Shown here piece by piece: positions 1 through 9,103 of a DNA stretch of 64,000 bases (within the stretch, counting starts at the first letter, position 1; each line of letters opens with the position of its first letter). A program made the position numbers and the translations under genes. Below the pieces are notes generated by a model. It made no database searches and had not been told where the DNA came from. It saw nothing but the letters and a program-made list of their open reading frames with translations. This DNA is from Butyrivibrio sp. Su6 (lineage in GTDB: Bacteria; Bacillota; Clostridia; Lachnospirales; Lachnospiraceae). The DNA is taken from positions 54,543 to 118,542 of the forward strand of contig NZ_FNUR01000013.1 of assembly GCF_900108105.1 (NCBI RefSeq), read 5' to 3'.

Positions 1-1203
1 TCCTTCTGCAAAGAGCTCCGTAAAATGTTCCTGAAAACTGCTTATTTCTGTCTGATACTCTTCTCCCCAATGGACGAACACAACTACAATATCCGCTTCT
101 TTTCTGCTTTCTGTCAGGTCTTTGACCAGCTCTTTTTCGCCATCTTCATCCTGTGGAAGGTAATGGACCAGATTTGGATATTTCTCAGTAGCTTTTTCCA
201 CATTAGTATCATAAGTATAGGCAAAGAGCGCGAATTTTATGCCATTTCTTGATATCAATTCATAGGGCATGTAAGTTTTGTCAGTACTTTTCTGAATTCC
301 AACAGTTTTTAATCCACAATCCTCGTAGAAATCCTTTGTAAAATCAACAGCTCCTCTGCCTTTATCCAGAATATGGTTATTTGCACACACTGCTATATCA
401 AATCCTGTATCAGCCAGAGCTTGTCCCATTTCTTTGGGTGAACCAAATGTGGGATAACCGCTTACCATGGATTTTTTATCCACAAGTACTGTCTCAGCTT
501 GAAATGCCGCTATATCAGCATTCTCAATTTCTTTTTTGAAAGGTTCATATAAAAAGTCAAAGCTTTCATTTTCATTGGCATAGGCGTGTTTATAAATCTC
601 TTCGTGGATGATATTATCGCCAAAAGCTATGAACCTTACCGAGTTATCCACATTCTTAAGTCCAAATCCATCCCATCTCCACAGGGAATTGGTTTTATCT
701 ACATCTTCTACGAGGATTATTTTTCCGCTTTCATCCTCAAGCTTCATCCGCCTGATAAGGTGCCCTGTTTCAGAGGCAAACCACTTGGGCCTTACCTTAT
801 TTTCATCCTCGATCTCATATATGAAGATGTGCTGCGAATAGTTTCTTTCATCTTTATCAATCCAAAAAGGTCTGTACTTTCCGTACTTTCCTCTTTTCCA
901 CACAAGGGCAATTATATCCTCATGCCCATTTCCATCAATATCAGTCAAAAGAAAATCCTGTACCTTAACAGTTTTCTCTGTGGAAAAGATTTTATTTCCC
1001 TGCTCATCATATAAAGTGAGCATTTTATCTTTAAGCACTAAACGGCCTTCATTCATGGCCTTTTCATTCCATGTAACCCAGCGTGGAATGTAATTATCCT
1101 TTATCAGGAAAAAGAGTATACAAAGAACTACTGCCACTCCAAAGAGCAGCAGCAGTCCAATAGATATTCTTAATTTGGTTTTACTATTGTTTGTAACCTG
1201 CAT
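1..1203 (-). CDS. CapA-family metallophosphatase-like protein, membrane-anchored (3' end beyond the window)
   Basis: The first 401 residues are visible and the stop lies beyond the left edge. Residues 13-34 form one membrane segment. Around 87-96 the sequence TDIDGNGHED looks like a calcium-binding FG-GAP/VCBS loop. From about residue 190 it matches the CapA (PGA_cap) metallophosphatase fold: GDN at 195-197, ANNH at 274-277 and VHWGEEY near 377-383. CapA proteins act at the cell surface in poly-gamma-glutamate or related polymer handling, but no capB or capC is present here. The ATG shares its A with the TGA of the preceding DUF3160 gene (TGATG), so the two are probably translated together. 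The family call is firm; the substrate is unknown. Confidence 0.82.
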   Translation of the reverse strand, partial: MQVTNNSKTKLRISIGLLLLFGVAVVLCILFFLIKDNYIPRWVTWNEKAMNEGRLVLKDKMLTLYDEQGNKIFSTEKTVKVQDFLLTDIDGNGHEDIIALVWKRGKYGKYRPFWIDKDERNYSQHIFIYEIEDENKVRPKWFASETGHLIRRMKLEDESGKIILVEDVDKTNSLWRWDGFGLKNVDNSVRFIAFGDNIIHEEIYKHAYANENESFDFLYEPFKKEIENADIAAFQAETVLVDKKSMVSGYPTFGSPKEMGQALADTGFDIAVCANNHILDKGRGAVDFTKDFYEDCGLKTVGIQKSTDKTYMPYELISRNGIKFALFAYTYDTNVEKATEKYPNLVHYLPQDEDGEKELVKDLTESRKEADIVVVFVHWGEEYQTEISSFQEHFTELFAEG

Positions 1204-3389
1204 CAATTATTTTTTATCCTGTAGCTCTGAGTCCATGAAGGCTGCTCAGGTGCTCTCTCAACTTCAACCCAGTTCCATTCATCGTCCAAATATCCACCGG
1301 ACAGAGCATTTTTCCATTCTTCGTCTGTCATTCTGTCTGTAATCGAAGTTGTAAACTGATAAAAACTATATGCACTTCCTCTTCCAACGTGTAGCTCTCC
1401 ATCAATTGGGAAGACCACATAAATTGTTGCAGCATAACCTGAACCAACTTCAAGGACACTGCCGTTTGGATCAGTTGCAATATCAGCAATTACAGGGCAT
1501 GGGGCCTGTGTGCTGTCAATCGCATCCTCGCCTAAGGAGTCTTTAGTAACTTCTTCCCAGAAGTGCTCAATATATCCACCATAGCATCTGATAAATTCAT
1601 ACTCATCATCTGTAATTGTGTCATTAGTCAGCTCTTTTTCAGAAATCGTAATAAGCGTTCCGGCTATCTCTGACAGTTTATCAAGGTCATCACTTGCTCC
1701 ATCTGACAGCATATTGCAGCTACTAAGCATTTCTTTTGTCTTCTCAGAAAGAGCCTTGAATCTGCTGTATACTACCGGCTGTGTATCAACATAACCTCTG
1801 TCATCAAGTGGTTCAAAATCAGGTCCACCCATCTCAGCCATAGGCTGTTTGGTATAAAGAATTGTGTCATGTTTAAGCTCAGCGTAGGAGCCCGCAAAGG
1901 TCTCAAGATTCTTTTTATCCCATTCTTCGCTCTGCATATATGAAGGATAGCCATCTCTCTTTTCTTCAAAAAGAGGTCTTAAGGTATACAGCCATCCTGA
2001 ATAGAGGCTTGCGTTCCACAAATCCTGCTCATCGTTATTAAATACTGCCTTAAGAGCCTGAATATTCTCGTTGTAATTCTCATATTTTGTATCGCCCTGC
2101 TCATCAAGGATCTCGTAAGCTTTTTCTGAACCGAGAACTGCTGCTGTATCAAGGGTATCAGGTAAGTTCCTTCTTTCACCCTCCGTGTTTTCTTTTACTG
2201 AGCTGTATATAAGTCTCTGCATTATTGCAGCATCAATAGTAAATCTCTGTCCCATGAATCTGTAGGATGGAATTATTGGGTCTTCTCCATCGTAGACAGG
2301 AATTGAATTGACTGCAGGTGGATCGATCTTCTTTAAAGCAGGCAAAATGCTGTCTTTAAATGTCTTTTCATCTGTTACTGTCTGGATTGATGGAGCCTCT
2401 GAGCAGCATTCCTCCAAAACATCAAAGATTTCCTGAAATCCCGCATCATCAGATTTTCCTGCAAAAAAGCTTGTGACTTCGTAGATGTTACTCCACTCTT
2501 TATTATCTGCTGAAAGCGCAATAGTCTGAAGGATCGCGCTCTTTGCCATCTCATCGTTATCAAGCTCAAATGCAATTCGTCCGTACCACATCATTGCACG
2601 GAAGTAGTGCTCTAGCTGGTCATCTCCGTCGTAGTAGCCTCTTGGTTTGTACTGGGTATAATCCTCATTCAAATCTGTCAGAGCGCATACCTCAATTCCT
2701 TCTGCAGCCATAACCTTGTCATATTCGCCCTTAACTAACAGATCAAATTGAGGGTCGCTTACAGGTGCTGTAACGCTTTCGTCCTGCAACAGACTTCCTA
2801 CATAGAAAAATGCAAGGTTTCTGAATGCCGCATTTTCCCAATCTGTTCCCTTCAGCTCCTCATACTGTTTTGCAGATTCTGCCAGCATATTTGAGCTGAC
2901 TTTTTTTAATTCATCAGACAGATACTGCTGCTCGCACTTTTTCATAAGATGGGCAAAATACAGATGATATGTATGCATCAGTGAATCCACTGTTATAAAA
3001 TTAGGGAACATAACATATCTGTTATCCTCATAAATGTCAAAAAACTCTCTGCTACCGTCAGCTGTAACAGCAAAATTATTTTTGATAAGTGCATTTCTGA
3101 GAATTGATGGATGATTATATTCGCTTTCATATTCATCACTAAAAAGATAAGCAAAATCAGATGCATACACTACATTAGAAAAATCTTCATTCACGCTGTA
3201 AGGTGCAATTGAAGGAATAAGATTTGCAGGCTCACTGCTTTCTTCAACGGCCGCATTCTGCTCGTTTCCTTCAGAAACTTCTGTTGTTTCCTGCGCTGAC
3301 TGCGCGTCAGGGCTTTCAACTGGGGTTGAAGCACAAGCAGATAGAATCATCGTCAGTGCCATAATTAAAGCCACATATCTTTTCTTCAT
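1203..3389 (-). CDS. DUF3160 lipoprotein
   Basis: This 728-residue secreted protein starts with a lipoprotein signal peptide ending in the lipobox LSAC (Cys19), followed by a Ser/Glu/Ala-rich linker to about residue 60. The region near residues 130-145 (FITVDSLMHTYHLYFAHL) is the hallmark of the DUF3160 family, and the rest is mostly helical with acidic segments. The molecular function of DUF3160 is not established. A good ribosome site (GAGGGAG) lies just before the ATG. It is followed without a gap by the CapA-like gene, so both probably act on the cell surface, an inference from coupling only. It follows the terminator of the murG unit and so should have its own promoter in the short gap upstream. 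Confidence 0.85.
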   Translation of the reverse strand: MKKRYVALIMALTMILSACASTPVESPDAQSAQETTEVSEGNEQNAAVEESSEPANLIPSIAPYSVNEDFSNVVYASDFAYLFSDEYESEYNHPSILRNALIKNNFAVTADGSREFFDIYEDNRYVMFPNFITVDSLMHTYHLYFAHLMKKCEQQYLSDELKKVSSNMLAESAKQYEELKGTDWENAAFRNLAFFYVGSLLQDESVTAPVSDPQFDLLVKGEYDKVMAAEGIEVCALTDLNEDYTQYKPRGYYDGDDQLEHYFRAMMWYGRIAFELDNDEMAKSAILQTIALSADNKEWSNIYEVTSFFAGKSDDAGFQEIFDVLEECCSEAPSIQTVTDEKTFKDSILPALKKIDPPAVNSIPVYDGEDPIIPSYRFMGQRFTIDAAIMQRLIYSSVKENTEGERRNLPDTLDTAAVLGSEKAYEILDEQGDTKYENYNENIQALKAVFNNDEQDLWNASLYSGWLYTLRPLFEEKRDGYPSYMQSEEWDKKNLETFAGSYAELKHDTILYTKQPMAEMGGPDFEPLDDRGYVDTQPVVYSRFKALSEKTKEMLSSCNMLSDGASDDLDKLSEIAGTLITISEKELTNDTITDDEYEFIRCYGGYIEHFWEEVTKDSLGEDAIDSTQAPCPVIADIATDPNGSVLEVGSGYAATIYVVFPIDGELHVGRGSAYSFYQFTTSITDRMTDEEWKNALSGGYLDDEWNWVEVERAPEQPSWTQSYRIKNN

Positions 3390-3448
3390 AACATTTCTCC
3401 CTCATATAAATTTACGCTAATTCAATAATACACCAATTCTCTGATAAA

Positions 3449-3480
3449 TGAAAAAGCCCCTCCATCTTTATGGAGAAGCT
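3449..3480 (-). terminator. Intrinsic terminator downstream of murG
   Basis: On the minus strand an 11-bp stem (AGCTTCTCCAT / ATGGAGGGGCT, two G-U pairs) with a 4-base loop is followed by a run of five T. It lies 6 bases past the murG stop and ends the surE-MBOAT-SGNH-murG transcript before the DUF3160 gene. Confidence 0.85.
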
Positions 3481-3485
3481 CTCTA

Positions 3486-4565
3486 TTACTGGATCTGTTC
3501 ATCAATAAGTTTGACGATTGTATTTGTTGCGCTGTGAAGATTACTCTTGTTCATGTTCTCAATGAATTTCTCGCGGTTTTTGTAGAGATCTTCGATTGTT
3601 TCCACAAGGATGTCCTCATCAAGATCATCGTTATCAATTACAAGTGAGAATCCCTGCTGCTCAAAAGACCTTGCATTAAGCATCTGGTCTCCTCTGCTTG
3701 ATTTAGTTGAAAGCGGAATCAAAATGTTAGGCTTTTTAAGTGCAAGCAGTTCGCAGATTGAGTTAGCGCCTGCTCTTGAGACTACTATGTCCGCCATAGC
3801 AAATATGTCTTTTAACTCATTTTTAACGTATTCAAACTGCTTGTAGCCCGGAACGGTAAGTTTCAAATTGTCCATCTTTTCTTTTCCGCAGATGTGAACA
3901 ACATTGAAATACGGAAGGAGTCTTGGAAGGGCATATCTTACAGTCTCATTAACTGACTGTGCGCCAAGGCTTCCGCCAATTACCATAAGTACAGGCTTAT
4001 CATCCTCGAATCCGCAAAGCTCTTTTCCCACTTCTTTATCGCCAAGTCCAAGCTCTTCTCTTATTGGTGTTCCAGTAAGAACAGCCTTATCAGCAGGTAA
4101 AAGACGCATTGTTTCCGGGAAGTTACAGCAAATTTTTTTGGCTCCTGACATGCTAAGTTTATTGGCAAGTCCGGGAGTCATATCTGATTCGTGAACAAGG
4201 TATGGAATCTTTAATGCTCCTGCAGCTCTTACAACAGGAACGCTTACAAATCCGCCTTTAGAAAATACAACGTCAGGTTTAATTCTTTTAAGAAGTTTAA
4301 CTGCCTCTGTGAATCCCTTTAATACTCTGAAAGGATCTGAAAAATTCTTTGGATCAAAATATCTGCGAAGCTTACCTGTGGCTATTCCAAAGTAAGGAAT
4401 GTTGTAGTCCTCAATAAGCTTTTTCTCGATTCCGTTATATGAACCAATATAATAAATTTCATATCCAGCTTTCTTCAGTGCTGGGATCAATGCGATATTA
4501 GGTGTTACATGTCCGGCACTTCCGCCACCTGTAAGCACTATTTTTTTGATCGGTTTATCGCTCAC
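3486..4565 (-). CDS. murG: UDP-GlcNAc:undecaprenyl-PP-MurNAc-pentapeptide GlcNAc transferase MurG
   Basis: The 359-residue product is of normal family length. It adds GlcNAc to lipid I to make lipid II on the inner face of the membrane. The N-terminal glycine-rich loop GGGSAGHVTPN (13-23), HESD (125-128) and the nucleotide-sugar loop GGSLGAQS (197-204) are all present. Later SRAGANSICELLALKKPNILIP matches the UDP-GlcNAc binding part of GT28 enzymes. The gene lies outside a division/cell-wall cluster: upstream, 54 bases away and without a visible terminator, is an SGNH/MBOAT acyltransferase pair, so it may be transcribed with wall-modifying genes. Confidence 0.96.
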   Translation of the reverse strand: MSDKPIKKIVLTGGGSAGHVTPNIALIPALKKAGYEIYYIGSYNGIEKKLIEDYNIPYFGIATGKLRRYFDPKNFSDPFRVLKGFTEAVKLLKRIKPDVVFSKGGFVSVPVVRAAGALKIPYLVHESDMTPGLANKLSMSGAKKICCNFPETMRLLPADKAVLTGTPIREELGLGDKEVGKELCGFEDDKPVLMVIGGSLGAQSVNETVRYALPRLLPYFNVVHICGKEKMDNLKLTVPGYKQFEYVKNELKDIFAMADIVVSRAGANSICELLALKKPNILIPLSTKSSRGDQMLNARSFEQQGFSLVIDNDDLDEDILVETIEDLYKNREKFIENMNKSNLHSATNTIVKLIDEQIQ

Positions 4566-4619
4566 TTTTTATTCCTTCTTCCAATTCTAAAATTATTCTG
4601 CACAACATTATACCATAAT

Positions 4620-5714
4620 TTACCTGATTTCGTAGGTGAGCATATCCTGTTCTTCATATGGCACAATAAGCTCATTTACTATTTTGTCTGAGAACTCTTT
4701 TACTCCATCAAGGACTTCCTCGTAGTTATCAAGAGTCATCTCATACTCACCCTTAATCATCTGATCAAGCATAAGCTTATTGATCTCAGGCGAGAAGTGG
4801 ATTGAATCCATGTAATTGTACAGATTTGTTATTACATCCGGCTCATTTTGGAAGCAGAAAATCCTGACATTATCATATTGCAAAAGAGCTTTCGTCATCT
4901 CTTTTTCACAATAGATATAGGCATCTCTTTCTCCTGTTCTATAAACACCGTCCCACCAGAGCATTGAATAGGCTGGGTAAAAGAACATGAACTGTGTCTC
5001 AGGGTGATCAGCTACCTCTTTTGTCAAAAGAGCTATATTAGCAACGAGCTTATCATTATATATTGTCTCATCCTGCATTTCTACTACATCGATCGGTCTG
5101 TAGTAAAGTCCAAGCGCCATCTGAATATCAAAAGTTTTCCACTTGGCCCAGTTATATGAAAGTCCCTCATCGTAATCTCCAAGATAGGAATTGGCTATCA
5201 TATATGGAATCTTTTCAAAGAGCACATCCTTATTAAAAAGATATTGCACATCATTAAAAGGATTGTGATCATACAGGTACATTGGGCAGCCTGTTGACTC
5301 ATAGGTAGTCTCCGCATCTGCTGAAAGTGATGAAGGATCGATGTTGTAAAAGACATACTTTATATCATGGTTTTCATAGGCTTCATCCATGAGGTAACAA
5401 AGGTCTGCGGTGGCGCCATATGAGCGGATTGCCTTTATCGATTTTACGCCATAAGCCTCATCATACCAGGCATTGTCATTGTTCTCCATAACAGAGGAAC
5501 CAACTAAAAGAGTGTCATAGTCAAAGTGCCTTAATGTGCCTATGCACTGGTATTCCTTGTCGTTAAGGACTTCCTTAAGTCCAAGCCATGGCTTGTGGTA
5601 GTGGTAAAAGGGGTCAAAAATATAGACCACTGCTCCAACTGCAAATATGAGAACAAGAACTGTTATTATCAGTTTTTTTATAAACTTTTTTGATGACATT
5701 TTTGTATTATCCAT
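4620..5714 (-). CDS. SGNH-like O-acyltransferase partner protein (AlgX/AlgJ/DltD type)
   Basis: The chosen ATG gives 364 residues; AAGGAG lies 4 bases upstream, whereas a start 21 codons earlier would overlap the MBOAT gene and has no better site. A single N-terminal membrane segment (about 14-33) places the rest outside the cell. The motif LLVGSSVMENN (Ser at 73) is the block I nucleophile of SGNH-like proteins, and DSIHFSPEIN near the C-terminus supplies the Asp-x-x-His pair. Such proteins take acyl groups passed across the membrane by an MBOAT protein and put them on polysaccharides or teichoic acids. It follows the MBOAT gene after 8 bases. The target polymer is unknown. Confidence 0.78.
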   Translation of the reverse strand: MDNTKMSSKKFIKKLIITVLVLIFAVGAVVYIFDPFYHYHKPWLGLKEVLNDKEYQCIGTLRHFDYDTLLVGSSVMENNDNAWYDEAYGVKSIKAIRSYGATADLCYLMDEAYENHDIKYVFYNIDPSSLSADAETTYESTGCPMYLYDHNPFNDVQYLFNKDVLFEKIPYMIANSYLGDYDEGLSYNWAKWKTFDIQMALGLYYRPIDVVEMQDETIYNDKLVANIALLTKEVADHPETQFMFFYPAYSMLWWDGVYRTGERDAYIYCEKEMTKALLQYDNVRIFCFQNEPDVITNLYNYMDSIHFSPEINKLMLDQMIKGEYEMTLDNYEEVLDGVKEFSDKIVNELIVPYEEQDMLTYEIR

Positions 5715-5722
5715 TAAACTCC

Positions 5723-7240
5723 TTAGAACTGGAAGTATATGAAGGTGCTGACATTTGACAGTGATATGAATGACCATACAAATAAAAGCGCCAGTCCAAG
5801 AATCATCTTTTTACTATAACTTGCTTTTTCAACAATTTCCTGTGTGTTTTTCCTTGTCATTATATAGGCTGAAATAGCGATATATATTACAAGAGTTGCT
5901 ACGTATACGGTATTGTCAGCGTTCATACCAAGCTGGGAAAAGAGCTGTCTTGGTATGTAGTTTTCTGCAATCTCGAGTTTTGATGCTGTTCTGTACAAGA
6001 ATCCCGGATATGTCCAGAAAAACAGTCTCTTAAACATTCCTATGGCATGCGCCATATCCTCTGATCTGAAGAATACAAGGGATATAACAAACATCAAAAA
6101 GGTAAGCGCATTTCCTAGAGCTCTTGGAATAACTAAAAGAGGCTTTTCAAAAAACAGGTATCTTGCTTTTGATTCTTTCCCTTTTTCCGGAGCTACGCTC
6201 ATGATTCCGAGGTCATCCCAAACAACTAAAAGTCCCTGCATAAGTCCCCAGCAGATATAGGTCCATCCGGCTCCATGCCAGAGTCCGCTGAGCACAAATA
6301 CTATCAAAACGTTTACTACTGTTCTTACTTTTCCTTTTCTGCTTCCACCAAGCGGAATATACACATACTTAATGAAGAATCTTGAAAGTGTCATGTGCCA
6401 GCGCTGCCATAGCTCTTTTGCACTGGATGCTTTATAAGGAGAATTGAAATTCACAGGGAGCTTAAAGCCAAGCATCATGCTGACGCCATTTGCCATATCG
6501 CAGTATCCTGAGAAATCAAGATATATCTGAAATGTATAAGCCAGCATTACGGCTATTACTGTTACTGTATCCAAATAGTAGGTCTGCTGAAAGCCGTAGT
6601 TCACTGCGCCTGCAAGTGTATCTGCCAGGATGACTTTTTTGGCAAGACCTATTATGAATGAAGTAAGTCCACTGGCAAAGTTATCCACATTTAAACGCCT
6701 TAAATCCTTGTTTTCGAACTGATCTATCATTTCTTTGTGGAAAGCTATTGGTCCCTGGATCAGTTTTGGGAAATACACTGTGTATAATGCGTATTGCAAA
6801 AATGGATAGTGGGGTGCCTCGTTATTGGCTCTGTCCACAATAAATGATATCTGTCCGAAGGTAAAAAAGCTGATTCCTATAGGCATAAGAATTTCTTTTG
6901 CCGATAGATGAGCCCCTGAAATCGCATTGACATTGTCGATAAAAAATCCCAGGTATTTGAAATAAAATAAAAGTATCAGGTTAAATATTACACCTATTAT
7001 CTTTATGACTCTTGATATTTGTGGTCGCTTTTTGATAATAAAACTCAGGCAATAATTTACAGCAATGCTAAGCAATAGGATCAGTAAAAAAGACACTCCA
7101 AAAGTGTAATAGAAATACAGTGACATAAGTGTTAAAAAGCCCTCTGCCACCGTATATTTTTCTAATTTATTCAGTGCAAACCACCCAATAAGAAGTATGG
7201 GCAGAAACACTAATATAAAAGTAAACGAATTAAAACCCAT
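5723..7240 (-). CDS. MBOAT family membrane-bound O-acyltransferase (AlgI/DltB-like)
   Basis: A 505-residue polytopic membrane protein with about ten or more hydrophobic segments. It carries the MBOAT core: SGYCDMANGVSMMLGF, ELWQRWHMTLSRFF and the catalytic-histidine motif LWHGAGWTY. These enzymes pass acyl groups, often acetyl, across the membrane to an extracellular SGNH partner, here the next gene. The ATG overlaps the surE stop as TGATG. A TTG six bases earlier is also possible, since a GGAG sits 5 bases before it. The pair is typical of exopolysaccharide or wall polymer acylation in Lachnospiraceae, but the acceptor is unknown. Confidence 0.9.
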   Translation of the reverse strand: MGFNSFTFILVFLPILLIGWFALNKLEKYTVAEGFLTLMSLYFYYTFGVSFLLILLLSIAVNYCLSFIIKKRPQISRVIKIIGVIFNLILLFYFKYLGFFIDNVNAISGAHLSAKEILMPIGISFFTFGQISFIVDRANNEAPHYPFLQYALYTVYFPKLIQGPIAFHKEMIDQFENKDLRRLNVDNFASGLTSFIIGLAKKVILADTLAGAVNYGFQQTYYLDTVTVIAVMLAYTFQIYLDFSGYCDMANGVSMMLGFKLPVNFNSPYKASSAKELWQRWHMTLSRFFIKYVYIPLGGSRKGKVRTVVNVLIVFVLSGLWHGAGWTYICWGLMQGLLVVWDDLGIMSVAPEKGKESKARYLFFEKPLLVIPRALGNALTFLMFVISLVFFRSEDMAHAIGMFKRLFFWTYPGFLYRTASKLEIAENYIPRQLFSQLGMNADNTVYVATLVIYIAISAYIMTRKNTQEIVEKASYSKKMILGLALLFVWSFISLSNVSTFIYFQF

Positions 7241-7959
7241 CAGCAAAGATTCTCCACAAGTCCAATTGAAACGTAATTATCCAAGATTGCACCATAATCA
7301 GTGCCTTCTTCAGGAGTTGGTGAGAAAGCACCATCTACCATGTATCTCACTCCATCGTTTGGGAGTTGTTCTATTTCTTTATAACTGTCTTTGTAAAATG
7401 CACTTCTTGATACTACCCTGTCTTTTAAAACGCCTTTGCATTTTTCAAGCTTACATCCCGGGAAATTCACGTTATAGATAAATCCCGGAGTATATTCTTT
7501 TTCCACAAGCTCAGCCATTATGTCTCTTAAATATTTATCAGTTGTTTCATGAATGCCATTCATTCCCTCAGAAAAAGCAATGGAGAGATATCCCTGAAAC
7601 TCACCTTCAAGTGCTGCTCCAACAGTTGCTGAATACTGTATATCTGACGCAACATTATATCCAAAATTTATTCCTGACATTACAATAGCGGGCTTTTTGG
7701 GCATCACGCTAAGACTGCCTACTCTTACGCAATCAGCAGGTGTTCCGCTACATGAATATGCCTTAACTCCTTCAACAGGAAAATCATATGGATAAACGTC
7801 TATACCATGTCTCAAAGTTATGCTGTGAGATGCTGCGCTTCTCTGATCATCAGGCGCAATTACATACACCTCGCCAAACTCCTTTGCAGCCTCTGCAAGT
7901 CTTATTATTCCATCTGATTTAATTCCATCATCATTTGTTATTAATATTCTCTTAGCCAT
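7240..7959 (-). CDS. surE: 5'/3'-nucleotidase SurE
   Basis: This 239-residue protein has the SurE metal site: ITNDDG at 7-12, a Ser in the SAASHSIT segment, and SGINFGYN. SurE is a cytoplasmic divalent-metal phosphatase acting on nucleoside monophosphates. The length is slightly below the roughly 250 residues usual for the family. AAAGG lies 8 bases before the ATG. It is the first gene of the unit with MBOAT, SGNH and murG, and overlaps the MBOAT start. Confidence 0.93.
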   Translation of the reverse strand: MAKRILITNDDGIKSDGIIRLAEAAKEFGEVYVIAPDDQRSAASHSITLRHGIDVYPYDFPVEGVKAYSCSGTPADCVRVGSLSVMPKKPAIVMSGINFGYNVASDIQYSATVGAALEGEFQGYLSIAFSEGMNGIHETTDKYLRDIMAELVEKEYTPGFIYNVNFPGCKLEKCKGVLKDRVVSRSAFYKDSYKEIEQLPNDGVRYMVDGAFSPTPEEGTDYGAILDNYVSIGLVENLC

Positions 7960-7990
7960 TCAAAAACCTTTCTTATCCAATATTACTATC

Positions 7991-9097
7991 TTATAGAATT
8001 AGCTGCAAAATCACCAGCATTATTAAAAAGAAAATATTGAATAAAGTAAATGTAACTACGTACTTTCCTGTGTTTTCTCTGTACTCTTTTGTATAAGCCT
8101 TAAATGAGATAAGGCTTGCCATTGAAGCAATAAGTGTACCCAGTCCGCCAACGTTTACTCCAATTAAAAGTTCCTTATAATTAGTTGTAAATCCTGACAG
8201 CATTAATGTGGCAGGGACATTACTGATAAATTGACTTAAAACTATTGATATAGCAAACTCTTTTCCATCTATTGTATTTCTGAAAAAGTCACTAATAAAG
8301 CCAATTCTGCCCATATTTCCAGTGAACACAAAGAATCCTATAAAAGTGAGTAATAAAACATAATCAGCTCTAAAAAGTATTTTGTAATCCATTCCTAATA
8401 TTACTAATAAAACGATAATTACAAAAATATACCATGGAATAAAAATTCTCAATACCGTCAAAATAGCTATTGTAAAAAGTACTCCATATACTAAAATTTG
8501 AATTTTGCTGCCAAAATTCTTTGTAACGAGCGTTGAGTTTTTTGTCGAAGGTGTTACATTTTTGAACGATATTGCGATAACAGTGCAAAACAGCATAATT
8601 GCTGATAATAAGCTATATGGCAGCATAGTTGCAACAAATTGAGGAAGTCCCATACCGGCAAGTCCGTATAGGTACAGATTTTGAGGATTACCAATTGGAG
8701 TTAGCATACTTCCAAGGTTTGCAGCAATTGTCTGAAGAACGATCACAGGTATCATCATATCTTCCATATCGCAGTTATGTAGGATCATGATTGCAAACGG
8801 AACAAATGTTATAAGTGCTACGTCGTTGGTTATGAGCATACTTCCCACAAAGCACATAAACACCAACACGGCCGCCAGCTGCCAGCCCTTTTTTACCTTA
8901 GCTAAAAGAGCTGATGCTATCTTCTCAAATACGGAGTTTTCTTTAAATCCTTGGATAATGACCATAAGTCCCCAAAGGATTCCTAATGATCTAAAGTCTA
9001 TGTATGAAATATACTCTTTTCCCGGATGTACAAAAAATGCTGATATTATCGCAAGTATCCAGGATATTACAAGAACTTTATCAATCTTTTTTAACAT
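7991..9097 (-). CDS. ArsB/NhaD/citrate-type ion permease
   Basis: The 368-residue product has about ten membrane segments. LVFMCFVGSMLITNDVALIT and IGNPQNLYLYG are the paired helical-hairpin motifs (the second containing the G-N-P-Q-N signature) of the ion transporter superfamily that includes arsenite pumps, NhaD antiporters and anion symporters. It is somewhat shorter than the usual 400-430 residues. The ribosome site GAGGTG lies inside the final codons of the MATE gene 6 bases upstream, so the two are co-transcribed. The substrate cannot be read from sequence; there is no arsR or arsenate reductase nearby. Confidence 0.8.
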   Translation of the reverse strand: MLKKIDKVLVISWILAIISAFFVHPGKEYISYIDFRSLGILWGLMVIIQGFKENSVFEKIASALLAKVKKGWQLAAVLVFMCFVGSMLITNDVALITFVPFAIMILHNCDMEDMMIPVIVLQTIAANLGSMLTPIGNPQNLYLYGLAGMGLPQFVATMLPYSLLSAIMLFCTVIAISFKNVTPSTKNSTLVTKNFGSKIQILVYGVLFTIAILTVLRIFIPWYIFVIIVLLVILGMDYKILFRADYVLLLTFIGFFVFTGNMGRIGFISDFFRNTIDGKEFAISIVLSQFISNVPATLMLSGFTTNYKELLIGVNVGGLGTLIASMASLISFKAYTKEYRENTGKYVVTFTLFNIFFLIMLVILQLIL

Positions 9098-9103
9098 TAC
9101 CTA

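Noticed and set aside
586..1014. Open frame on plus inside the CapA-like gene
   Set aside because: It lies wholly opposite a well-supported gene, has no ribosome site and no recognisable protein family.
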